DNA of 34,778 bases, from NCBI GenBank assembly GCA_944322275.1, contig CALUOV010000001.1, forward strand, positions 1-34,778, written 5' to 3'. A model generated the notes under the pieces. That model was not told where the DNA came from. It ran no database searches and worked only from the letters and a program-made list of their open reading frames with translations. Positions within the stretch are counted from its first letter, which is position 1. Each line of letters opens with the position of its first letter. The DNA is from an uncultured Bacteroides sp. (GTDB lineage Bacteria; Bacteroidota; Bacteroidia; Bacteroidales; Bacteroidaceae). Below, in pieces: positions 8,229-16,255 of this stretch. A program made the position numbers and the translations under genes.

Positions 8229-9458
8229 TCACCCCCGACGTTCTATCTGTTCAATTTCTTTTTTCAAGCATAGAGGAAGTTCCTCCTTCAGGTGTTGATG
8301 GCAAGCCATATCAATGGAGTACATACGAGCTATGCAATAGTTACTATGACGGCAATTACACCGCGCCTTTTCTTCGATACGCATACGGTTGACGAAGTCT
8401 GGCTCATTAAGCAACGCACGTCCCATCTGCACTGCCTCGAAACCCTGATTCAATACTTCATCTATCTTCTCACGGGCAACCAATCCACCCACATAGATCA
8501 AAGGCATATCCGGCAATTCAGCACGGAACCTCAACGCATCGTCCAAGAAATAAGCTTCCTTGAAAGGTACAGTGGGTATCATGAATTTACCCACCATGCG
8601 CACACCATACTTCAGCCACCAGCAATTCATGTAGTAAGTCATAGTCCGAATGGGCATTTCACCCCGCATCACATACATGGGAGCCTTACTCACAAAGCCG
8701 CCACTCAGCACCAATGCGTGAGCGCCCGACTGTTGCAACCGACGGGCCACCTGCAAGGACTCATCAATCTCCATGCCTCCCCGAAAACCATCACGCATAT
8801 TCATCTTCACAAGCACAGCCATGTCATTCCCGGCAGCTTTCATCACTTCCTCCATCACCCTGTCCATAAACCGCATACGGTTTTCCAACGAGCCACCATA
8901 TTCGTCCTTACGATGGTTGGTAGAAGGAGAAAGGAACTGACTGATGAGATAACCATGCCCCGCATGTATCTCTACAGCATCGAAACCTGACTCACGAGCC
9001 AGATTAACCGCCTGTCCGTAAGCACGTGCCATTTCAGGCAATTCATTGGCCCGAAGCCCACGCACAAACGTGGGAGAATAGAGGTTGAAACCTGTACTGG
9101 CACCTACAGGCATGCAACCACAAATACTCTTATGAGACATATTGCCACAATGTCCCAACTGAATGGATGCGGCTGCTCCCTCAGCATGAACCGCATCGGT
9201 CAATCTGCGCAGGCCTGGCACAATTTCAGGTCTCATCCACAACTGACGGTCAAAGGAAAGGCCGCTACGTGTCACCGCCGCATAGGCCACGGTGGTCATG
9301 CCTACACCGCCCGCAGCCACTGAACGGTGATAATCGAGCAATTGCTCAGAAGGTTTGTTCCCCGGACACATACTCTCGAAAGCCGCCGAACGAATCGTGC
9401 GATTGCGCAATGTCAACGGCCCGATAGTCACGGGAGTGAATAATTTGGATTCTTCCAT
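8229..9458 (-). CDS. NADH:flavin oxidoreductase (Old Yellow Enzyme family), candidate delta4-3-ketosteroid reductase
   Basis: FMN-dependent ene-reductase of 409 aa. Family motifs are FTPVTIGPLTLRNRTIRSA at the N-terminus, ASIQLGHCG, and EIHAGHGYLISQFLSPSTN followed by DEYGGSLENRMRF, then YVGGLVAREKIDEVL and VQMGRALLNEPDFV in the FMN phosphate region. Near the C-terminus a cysteine set (CNCRHSNYCIARMY, then ACHQH) stands where BaiCD/BaiH-like enzymes bind a 4Fe-4S cluster, though the spacing is not the classic one. The protein stops after the barrel and lacks the C-terminal FAD/NADH domains of the roughly 650-residue BaiCD type. It sits between a 5-alpha-reductase homologue (99 bp upstream) and an SDR (3 bp downstream). 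Reduction of a steroid delta4-enone, perhaps to the 5-beta product, is inferred from this context. Confidence 0.87.
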   Translation of the reverse strand: MEESKLFTPVTIGPLTLRNRTIRSAAFESMCPGNKPSEQLLDYHRSVAAGGVGMTTVAYAAVTRSGLSFDRQLWMRPEIVPGLRRLTDAVHAEGAAASIQLGHCGNMSHKSICGCMPVGASTGFNLYSPTFVRGLRANELPEMARAYGQAVNLARESGFDAVEIHAGHGYLISQFLSPSTNHRKDEYGGSLENRMRFMDRVMEEVMKAAGNDMAVLVKMNMRDGFRGGMEIDESLQVARRLQQSGAHALVLSGGFVSKAPMYVMRGEMPIRTMTYYMNCWWLKYGVRMVGKFMIPTVPFKEAYFLDDALRFRAELPDMPLIYVGGLVAREKIDEVLNQGFEAVQMGRALLNEPDFVNRMRIEEKARCNCRHSNYCIARMYSIDMACHQHLKEELPLCLKKEIEQIERRG

Positions 9459-9498
9459 AAATATGCTTTGTTATTACGTTTACTATTTCAATGCCATC

Positions 9499-9537
9499 GT
9501 CTCACTACGCTGAGACAAGAGTTTCATCAAATGAAAC
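9499..9537 (-). other. Two adjacent hairpins in an intercistronic gap
   Basis: On the minus strand GTTTCAT-ttg-ATGAAAC is followed four bases later by GTCTCA-gcgtag-TGAGAC, within the 99-bp gap between the 5-alpha-reductase homologue and the OYE gene. Neither has a T tract, so these are not ordinary terminators. They may be mRNA processing or stability elements. Confidence 0.55.
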
Positions 9538-9557
9538 ACTTTCTAAAACATGACATC

Positions 9558-10325
9558 CTAATATATATATGGTATAATACGCTTCCGACTTCCTACCGCC
9601 GCCTTGCCAAATTCCTCACAATAACGTTTGTGAATGGCATTGGCACGCGGCACCAAATTGGCAGCCGTCCACCACACGAACACCCATGCCGCAGGCGAAG
9701 CGGTCAGTATGGCAAAGCCCGTCCACTCCACTAACTCACCGAAGTAATTGCCCGAAGTAACATAGCGATACATTCCCTTAGCAGGCAGATAATGGCGTGT
9801 ATCTCCCGGCTGACGCAAATGACGGATGACATGGTCGGAATGCAGATTAATCCCCATACCTATTATGAACAGAAGCAAACCTGCCAAGGCATGAGGTTGC
9901 CACAAATAAGCCGCCCCCTCCGCATAAGCTTGGGAAGGGAACCAGAAAAGGCCACCCGCCTGCATCACACCGTTCAGCACGTTGAACACAACGCCCATCA
10001 ACATAATGGCCACCGGCATGCGGCTGCGCCCCTTCATCAGCAAAGGAAAGACAAACGAGCGTTGCAGATAGTGCAGTTCGAAAAGCAAGAAGAATAAGAA
10101 TTGAGGCCAAACAAAGCCCGTGTCACTTTGAAGCCAAAGCCACGCCATAACGAAGAACACAGGCGCCTCCATCAACACCCAAGCCACCTTGTTTGGAATA
10201 GAAATGCCCCATGAAGCCGTCCGGAACATGCCGTAACCGGCTTTCACAAAATAAAGAGCTATGAAGACAATAAGCGCCACACCGCTCATCACCCACAAGA
10301 ATGTATGAAACTCATGTAAAGACAT
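9558..10325 (-). CDS. Steroid 5-alpha-reductase family membrane protein (SRD5A-like)
   Basis: Integral membrane NADPH-dependent reductase family that saturates the delta4 bond of 3-ketosteroids to the 5-alpha form. From ATG 10325 the protein is 255 aa, the size of human SRD5A1/2. The C-terminal half carries strongly conserved blocks: INLHSDHVIRHLRQPGDT, MYRYVTSGNYFGELVEWTGFA, a late NAIHKRYCEEF and the ending KRIIPYIY. E53 and Y86 (HYLQRS block) sit where SRD5A2 has Glu57 and Tyr91; the partner Gln56 is replaced by Met52. Several hydrophobic segments are present. The longest frame begins at 10526, but a perfect -7 box at 10353-10360 lies inside that extension and the extra 67 residues have no counterpart, so the inner start is preferred. 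It heads a unit with an OYE reductase and an SDR. Confidence 0.88.
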   Translation of the reverse strand: MSLHEFHTFLWVMSGVALIVFIALYFVKAGYGMFRTASWGISIPNKVAWVLMEAPVFFVMAWLWLQSDTGFVWPQFLFFLLFELHYLQRSFVFPLLMKGRSRMPVAIMLMGVVFNVLNGVMQAGGLFWFPSQAYAEGAAYLWQPHALAGLLLFIIGMGINLHSDHVIRHLRQPGDTRHYLPAKGMYRYVTSGNYFGELVEWTGFAILTASPAAWVFVWWTAANLVPRANAIHKRYCEEFGKAAVGSRKRIIPYIY

Positions 10326-10352
10326 ACGCACCAGACTTTTGATATAACGCGG

Positions 10353-10360
10353 CAAAGATA
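10353..10360 (-). promoter_or_regulatory. -7 promoter box (TATCTTTG) of the 5-alpha-reductase/OYE/SDR unit
   Basis: Exact TAnnTTTG match on the minus strand, 28 bp before ATG 10325. It decides the start of the first gene. No strong -33 TTTG is visible. Confidence 0.6.
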
Positions 10361-10620
10361 CAGAAAACTTTGAAAGAACGATGCGTTTTCCAATAGGATT
10401 CAACGTCTTAACACAAGAAAAAGGAACATTTACTTTGAAATTCTCCAACTTTTGCCTAAGTTTGTCCGCAGGAATGAGACTGACGAACAATGCATACATT
10501 AATTTTATAACAAAGAAAAATCGCATGAAGTTTACTTGTAACTCACTCTCCCATTGGCAAAGTAGGACTTTTGCTCGCTCACATTAGTGACAGATTATAA
10601 CTTTTCACAATACAAGAACC

Positions 10621-11643
10621 ATGAGACAGAAACTTACCCTCTTCATCAGTTTATTATTGGCATTCACCTCTTGTAGTAACCCCAAAGTGGAGCAAAACCC
10701 TCTTCCTCAGAAGACAGCCCGTTTCCGCACAAACGTACCGCTCGACTCCATCATCTTGAGCGATCCTTGTATTCTGGCCGATGCTAAAACTCATCAGTAT
10801 TACATGACAGGTACGGGTGGCTTGTTATGGAAAAGCAAAGACTTAGCCTTGTGGGAAGGACCTTACAAGGTCGCAGATACCGATTCTACCTCGTGGATGG
10901 GAAGTCATCCGCAAATATGGGCAGCCGAACTTCATGAGTACAATGGAAAATATTACTATTTTGCAACTTTTACCAACAACGGCATAACGATAGACACCGT
11001 AGGAAATAATGTCATTCCCCGACGCGCCAGCCACATTTTAGTAGCCGAGAAGGCCGAAGGCCCTTATCGCCCCATGGCAGACCCCACTTACCTTCCTGCT
11101 AACAAGCCCACGCTGGACGGGACCTTTTGGGTGGACAAAGACTATAAGCCTTACATGGTATATTGCTACGAATGGCTGCAGAACAATAACGGTACGATTG
11201 AAAAGATCGAGCTAAAGCCTGATTTAAGCGGTTCTATAGGTGAAGGCAAATTATTGTTCCGTGCCAGCGATTCGCCCTGGAGCCGTGAAAAACTAGACGG
11301 GAAAATAGTCCCCAACCGAGTGACCGACGGGCCATGGCTTTTCCGCACAGAAACCGGACGATTGGGAATGCTTTGGACCAGTTGGATATTTGATGTCTAC
11401 ACACAAGGAGTGGCTTACTCAGAAAGTGGCACCCTAGACGGGCCATGGATTCAAGAAGCAGCCCCTATTACCCCACCCAACTTTGGCCACGGCATGCTGT
11501 TCCGCACTTTCGATGGACAATGGATGTTATCCGCACATAGCCACAGAGTCGATGAGAAAGGCCATTATATTCGCATTCCTCATCTATTCAAGGTCGATTT
11601 GTCCGGGGATAAACTAACTATCGATACATTGATGACAAAATAA
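10621..11643 (+). CDS. Glycoside hydrolase family 43 lipoprotein
   Basis: A predicted surface or periplasmic lipoprotein of 340 aa with a five-bladed GH43 fold, probably removing arabinose or galactose units from pectin side chains. The signal peptide ends in a lipobox with Cys18 (LLAFTSC). GH43 features are SDPCILAD (catalytic base candidate D48), WAAELHEYNGKYYYFATF, LDGTFWVDKDYKPYMVY (D166, the pKa-modulating Asp position) and VTDGPWLFRTETGRLGMLWTSW. In the last block TDGPW stands where many members have EGP with the catalytic Glu, so the acid residue is not obvious. Late YTQGVAYSESGTLDGPW is also family-typical. It lies on the plus strand, convergent with the HTCS gene. The 94 bp upstream hold no clear consensus promoter. 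Exact substrate is not determinable from sequence. Confidence 0.85.
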   Translation: MRQKLTLFISLLLAFTSCSNPKVEQNPLPQKTARFRTNVPLDSIILSDPCILADAKTHQYYMTGTGGLLWKSKDLALWEGPYKVADTDSTSWMGSHPQIWAAELHEYNGKYYYFATFTNNGITIDTVGNNVIPRRASHILVAEKAEGPYRPMADPTYLPANKPTLDGTFWVDKDYKPYMVYCYEWLQNNNGTIEKIELKPDLSGSIGEGKLLFRASDSPWSREKLDGKIVPNRVTDGPWLFRTETGRLGMLWTSWIFDVYTQGVAYSESGTLDGPWIQEAAPITPPNFGHGMLFRTFDGQWMLSAHSHRVDEKGHYIRIPHLFKVDLSGDKLTIDTLMTK

Positions 11644-11700
11644 AACCAGCTTTTCTCATCCACGAACGAAAATTTACACATTATTCAATAACCGAAGTCG

Positions 11701-11708
11701 TATCTTTG
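11701..11708 (+). promoter_or_regulatory. Orphan -7 promoter box (TATCTTTG) pointing into the 3' end of the HTCS gene
   Basis: TATCTTTGTGG is an excellent -7 match, yet only two hairpins and the antisense 3' end of the HTCS gene lie downstream. TTTA occurs at 11673-11676, 24 bp upstream, as a weak -33 box. Confidence 0.4.
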
Positions 11709-11746
11709 TGGAAGAAATAGTTTTCATAGGTTGCTAATAAAGAAGT

Positions 11747-11792
11747 CAAAGAAACATGTCTTTCGTTCTATACAGCAGAAAGGCATTCTTTG
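11747..11792. other. Long imperfect hairpin of unknown role
   Basis: CAAAGAAACATGTCTTTC pairs with GAAAGGCATTCTTTG around a 13-nt loop, with a 3-nt bulge and one G-T pair. There is no T tract on either side that would make it a standard terminator. It may end GH43 transcripts or be part of a small RNA started at 11701. Confidence 0.5.
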
Positions 11793-11793
11793 C

Positions 11794-11831
11794 AAAAAGA
11801 GAGGGATATCCTTGCGAAAAGGCTATCCCTC
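11794..11831 (-). terminator. Intrinsic terminator of the HTCS gene
   Basis: On the minus strand GAGGGATA-g-CCTT loops to AAGG-a-TATCCCTC and is followed by TCTTTTTG. It starts 7 bp after the HTCS stop codon. Confidence 0.85.
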
Positions 11832-11837
11832 AAATCT

Positions 11838-14800
11838 TTATTTGCGCTTATACTTGTCACGGTATTCCGTCGGTGTCATGCCCATCTTTTGCTTAAAACA
11901 CTTACTGAAGTAACGAGGGTCGTTAATACCCACCATATAGGAAATCTGGGTCATAGAGTATTCACCTGTCTCGATCAAACGAATAGCGTGATTTATACGT
12001 ACCTCTTTGATAAACTCCACAGGCGCAAGGCCAGTAAGTGTCTTCAACTTTTTGAAGAATACTGAACGGCTGACGGCCAGTTCGCGCACCAAATCATCCA
12101 CCATCATATCGCCATTATCCAAATTTTTTTCCATCAACTCCATCAACTTATCCATGAACTTCCTGTCATTGGGAGACATCTCCGGAGCTACAGTCCCTTC
12201 TTCTTTAGTTTCATCTGCCTGTACGGCAGCCTGCATCAATTTATCCCGATACGAATCCTGAAGTTTCTGGCGTTGCTCATGCAGAATTTTAACACGGGCT
12301 TTCAGATAAGTCGCACTGAAAGGTTTGGTGATGTAATCATCAGCTCCATATTCCAATCCCTCCAATTTACTCTCGAATGTATTCTTCGCCGTTAATAGAA
12401 TAATCGGGATATGACTCGTCATCATATTGGCACGCAACTCCCGAGTCATGGTTATGCCATCCTTACCCGGCATCATCACATCACTGATGATAATGTCAGG
12501 TAACAAAAGTTCCGCTTTTTCCAATCCTTCCACCCCATCAGAAGCTTCTGCTATACGATACTCAACACCGAAAATACTTCGAAGGAACAGGCGAAGTTCC
12601 TGGTTGTCCTCCACCAACAACATCGTAGGAAGTGAAGCATCCACTTCTCCTTCGTTCACATCCGGCTTCAGCTCCGATACATCAACCGAAGAATCATCCT
12701 GCAAAAACTCAGTCCCAGCATCGTAATGCTCCTTACCCTTCAAGAATTCCACACTAAAACAACTTCCCTTGCCCAAAACACTATCCACTGTAATAATCGC
12801 CTTATGCATGTCCACCAATTCCTTGACCAATGAAAGACCGATACCTGTACTCGACTGATTGAACAAATTGTTTTCTATCAGATTCTCAAAGCGCATAAAA
12901 ATGGACTTCCGCTTATTTTCAGCGATTCCAATACCTTGGTCACGAACACCTACCAATACTGTCTTTTCATTTTCATGAATAAACACACTGATCATCTTCC
13001 CATTAGGCGTGTATTTGAAAGCATTGGACAAAAGATTGAAGACTATTTTCTCGTATTTATCGGCGTCTACCCATAAATAAAGTTCCGGCTTTTCCGTCTC
13101 GAACAAAAAATCAATCTGATGTTCTTCGGCTACCGCCCGAAAACTGTCCATTATTTTGCGAGTGAAGGATACTACATCAATACGCTGCACCCGCATTTTC
13201 ATTTTCTGATTCTGTATTTTGCGGAAGTCTAATATCTGATTAACCAAATGTAACATACGTTTTGTGTTTCGCTCTACTACCTGCAACTGCTCTCGTGCAT
13301 CCGCAGGCAAATTCTTATTAGTCAACACATACTCTACCGGACCAGAAATCAATGTCAATGGTGTACGAAGTTCGTGAGAAATATCCGTAAAGAAACGCAA
13401 CTTCATGTTGGTAAGCTGCTGTTCAATAGACACTTTATGTTCCAAACGGTAAATAGTAAACAGAATATAAACCGCCGTTACGATAAATAACAGCACAATA
13501 AGTACATATAAGACATAGGCTAACGGGGTTTCCCAAAAGGACGGCAAGATTTTAATAGGTAATGAACGCTCGTTATCCGTCCATTGTCCGTCTGAATTGG
13601 TAGACCGTACCTTGAAGACATAATCACCATGCGGCAAATTAGTATATGTAGCTATACGTTGCTTCCCCACATAGTTCCAATTCTTATCAAATCCTTCCAG
13701 TATATACGCATATTGAATATCAGAAGGTTTCGTATAATCAAGAGCTGCATACTCTATAGAAAAGATATTCTCTCGATGGGATAATTCTAAAGAAGGCGTT
13801 GCGTCCAGTATCTCTTTCAACAACGAACGCTCACCTGGCATTACAGTCTTATTCTCCACCAGCAACTGAGAAAAAGCCATAGAAGGAACAAAAGTACTCT
13901 TGCGAATGGAATCTGGATTGAAATGGAAAACACCTAACGTACTTCCAAAAAGCATTTCACCCGTATTAGTATACTCGGAAGAAGCTTCACTGAACCTATT
14001 ATACGAGCCCAGCCGCTTATCACGATAGTTCTCAAAAGTTTCGTCCTCAGGATTAAACTTACTAATACCGTTTTCAGTACTTATCCACAATAAACCTTTT
14101 CTATCTTCCCGGATAGACAAGAGTATATCCGACGGCAAGCCATCGGATATCGTATAAGATTTAAAGGTAGCTTTCCCGTCAGGTTCCAATGACAACAACT
14201 TATTCAACCCGCCACCAAAAGTAGCAAAGTAGAGTTCGCCTTTTTGAGTCGGAATAATCCAATGTACATCGTTATTGCTCAAACTACCCTCATTATCCAG
14301 TACACGCAGGTAATGATGAAATTCCGCATTTTCCGGATTTTCAAAATCTTCATTCACCATCAGAGCACCTACTGTTGTGCCAATCCAAATATGTCCGCAG
14401 CTATCTCCTGTAATGAAGCGCACTTTCGAACAATAATCTATCGGATATCCTTTCAAGTGATTGCGGTGACTGATAAAAATTTCTTTTCCTTCCTTATCCC
14501 GCATCAAACAATTAACTCCAGCGGCAAATGTAGCCACCCAAATACGCCCTTTTGTATCTTCATAAATACAATATACATCATCACTGCTCAAACTATAAAT
14601 GTCATCCTTGTCATACCGATAACGCGTCAATCTATAATGCAAAGAAACTTGTTCCGGTTCGGCTTTTACCACTCCATCCCCTTTTGTCGCAATCCACAAA
14701 TTATTCTTGCTATCCTGCATCACAAAGTAAGCATTACCAGCCATAGGCTTTCCTGAACGAGCAACCGTCCCCGACTCTGTCAGATATCCCAGTTCTTCTC

Positions 14801-16244
14801 CTTCTGATGAATACATCCTGAGCACGCCATCTTTTGTACCGACCCACACATGTCCATCCTTATCTTCACAAAGAGCCCGCACTTCATTACTCAATGATTC
14901 ATTATTACCCGATGACGGCGACAATAAATGAAACTGTTCTTGATAAAAGACAATTTTTTCCAATCCTTTGGAATGAGTACACATCCATAAATTTCCCTGG
15001 CGATCGGAAAATACAGCATGAATTTTATTGGAAAAACGCCTGTCAGGGTCTTTCGTATTATTATAAAAAGGTTTTAAACAGTCTTCTTCGTGATCATAGT
15101 AGGAAAAGCCTCCACCATAAGGATGTACCCACAAATGATGATAAATATCCTCATGAATGTGAAAAGCCGGCCGTGAACGATCCGTGCTGGTAGGCTCTAC
15201 CATCACATGTTCTTCTTTAAACTTTCTATCTGCTACGTCAAAACGGATGATACGCCCCGATGTGTATTGCTCAAACCAAATATTTTGATACCTGTCTACA
15301 TACATGGAATAGACCGAAGAATGACGCAGATGCTCAGCATCATAATGCTCCATCTCTTCGGAAGAAGGGCGATAAATGACCAATCCGTCATCTTTCATGG
15401 CTAATGCCAAAGTTTCTTCATCCACCGGTTTAATATCCACCAAACGACTCTCACCCGGCAACTGTATCAAAGAGAAACGTCCTGTCTTTTTCTCGTAACA
15501 CCACACACGTCCTTTATCCGAGCCAAAGTAAATCCGTCCCTCCCATTCACACGCTACAAAGAAAGGCTGACTGCCCATATCCTCATCGCCCGCTTTATTC
15601 ACAAAGAAAGAAAGCGGTTCCTCCTCATGACCGGGAAGCAACTGAACCAATCCGTTATCCGTCAACAACCATTCGTTTTGATCCCCATCCTCAAACACAT
15701 CATATACAAGCGTCCCCATGATAAGTCCGCTCGTCATCGAATACCAAGTGGACGAAAAGGCCAAAGTACCCACATCGGTACGTACACGAATGGCACCTTC
15801 ATGTTTAGCCAACAACCATACAGTTCCTCCTGGCAGGACCTTGATGGAAGCTATCTGTTGCGAACGTCCCTCGTCATTGTTGTGAGGCACACGCTCAAAT
15901 AATTCCGTTCGAGGATTAAAACGAAACACACGGTCATCGTAAGCCTGCAACCACAAGCATCCGTACGAATCATTATACATATAATCTACCCGGTTGTTCA
16001 CCAACTCCACATGGTTGTCTGGCCTGGCCTTATATACTTTAAACGTATAACCATCAAACTTATTCAAACCATCCCACGTGGTAAACCACATGTTGCCCCG
16101 ATGGTCTTGCAGGATGTCCATCACTGTATTTTGCGACAAACCATCTTCAGTAGAATAATGAGTAAACGAAGCGAACATCTGTGCCCGCACCGGAAGCAGG
16201 CCTGCAATTATACATAGCAAGATCAGACACTTTTTCATGTTCAT
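11838..16244 (-). CDS. Hybrid two-component system sensor/regulator (HTCS)
   Basis: One-polypeptide sensor kinase and transcription factor (1468 aa) that controls polysaccharide utilisation genes. Order of parts: signal peptide (residues 1-21, ending VRA); a periplasmic sensor of about 14 propeller repeats, seen as recurring HIWIGT / NLWMCTHSKGL / WISTENGISKFN motifs; a Y_Y_Y domain (YAYILEGFDKNWNYVG, then NLPHGDYVFKVRS); one membrane helix at about 907-932; HisKA with phospho-accepting H957 in DISHELRTPLTL; an ATPase domain with NLLSNAFKYTPNG and GIGLSLVKELV; a receiver with D1255 in IIISDVMMPGKDG; and a C-terminal AraC-type helix-turn-helix (MVGINDPRYFSKCFKQKMGMTPTEYRDKY). It starts 11 bp after the CE12-CE8 esterase gene, so it is co-transcribed with it. 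Neighbouring pectinesterases suggest a pectin-derived uronic oligosaccharide as ligand; that is inference. Confidence 0.95.
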   Translation of the reverse strand: MNMKKCLILLCIIAGLLPVRAQMFASFTHYSTEDGLSQNTVMDILQDHRGNMWFTTWDGLNKFDGYTFKVYKARPDNHVELVNNRVDYMYNDSYGCLWLQAYDDRVFRFNPRTELFERVPHNNDEGRSQQIASIKVLPGGTVWLLAKHEGAIRVRTDVGTLAFSSTWYSMTSGLIMGTLVYDVFEDGDQNEWLLTDNGLVQLLPGHEEEPLSFFVNKAGDEDMGSQPFFVACEWEGRIYFGSDKGRVWCYEKKTGRFSLIQLPGESRLVDIKPVDEETLALAMKDDGLVIYRPSSEEMEHYDAEHLRHSSVYSMYVDRYQNIWFEQYTSGRIIRFDVADRKFKEEHVMVEPTSTDRSRPAFHIHEDIYHHLWVHPYGGGFSYYDHEEDCLKPFYNNTKDPDRRFSNKIHAVFSDRQGNLWMCTHSKGLEKIVFYQEQFHLLSPSSGNNESLSNEVRALCEDKDGHVWVGTKDGVLRMYSSEGEELGYLTESGTVARSGKPMAGNAYFVMQDSKNNLWIATKGDGVVKAEPEQVSLHYRLTRYRYDKDDIYSLSSDDVYCIYEDTKGRIWVATFAAGVNCLMRDKEGKEIFISHRNHLKGYPIDYCSKVRFITGDSCGHIWIGTTVGALMVNEDFENPENAEFHHYLRVLDNEGSLSNNDVHWIIPTQKGELYFATFGGGLNKLLSLEPDGKATFKSYTISDGLPSDILLSIREDRKGLLWISTENGISKFNPEDETFENYRDKRLGSYNRFSEASSEYTNTGEMLFGSTLGVFHFNPDSIRKSTFVPSMAFSQLLVENKTVMPGERSLLKEILDATPSLELSHRENIFSIEYAALDYTKPSDIQYAYILEGFDKNWNYVGKQRIATYTNLPHGDYVFKVRSTNSDGQWTDNERSLPIKILPSFWETPLAYVLYVLIVLLFIVTAVYILFTIYRLEHKVSIEQQLTNMKLRFFTDISHELRTPLTLISGPVEYVLTNKNLPADAREQLQVVERNTKRMLHLVNQILDFRKIQNQKMKMRVQRIDVVSFTRKIMDSFRAVAEEHQIDFLFETEKPELYLWVDADKYEKIVFNLLSNAFKYTPNGKMISVFIHENEKTVLVGVRDQGIGIAENKRKSIFMRFENLIENNLFNQSSTGIGLSLVKELVDMHKAIITVDSVLGKGSCFSVEFLKGKEHYDAGTEFLQDDSSVDVSELKPDVNEGEVDASLPTMLLVEDNQELRLFLRSIFGVEYRIAEASDGVEGLEKAELLLPDIIISDVMMPGKDGITMTRELRANMMTSHIPIILLTAKNTFESKLEGLEYGADDYITKPFSATYLKARVKILHEQRQKLQDSYRDKLMQAAVQADETKEEGTVAPEMSPNDRKFMDKLMELMEKNLDNGDMMVDDLVRELAVSRSVFFKKLKTLTGLAPVEFIKEVRINHAIRLIETGEYSMTQISYMVGINDPRYFSKCFKQKMGMTPTEYRDKYKRK

Positions 16245-16255
16245 ACGCCCCCTCT

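Noticed and set aside
10326..10526. 67-residue N-terminal extension of the 5-alpha-reductase homologue
   Set aside because: It contains the -7 promoter box at 10353-10360 and has no counterpart in SRD5A proteins.
11731..11913. 60-codon plus-strand ORF after the orphan promoter at 11701
   Set aside because: It runs through both hairpins and the HTCS 3' end and has no recognisable motif; a non-coding transcript explains the promoter better.
14244..14756. 170-codon plus-strand ORF inside the HTCS gene
   Set aside because: Antisense shadow of the repetitive propeller region; composition rich in Ile/His/Thr typical of shadow frames.
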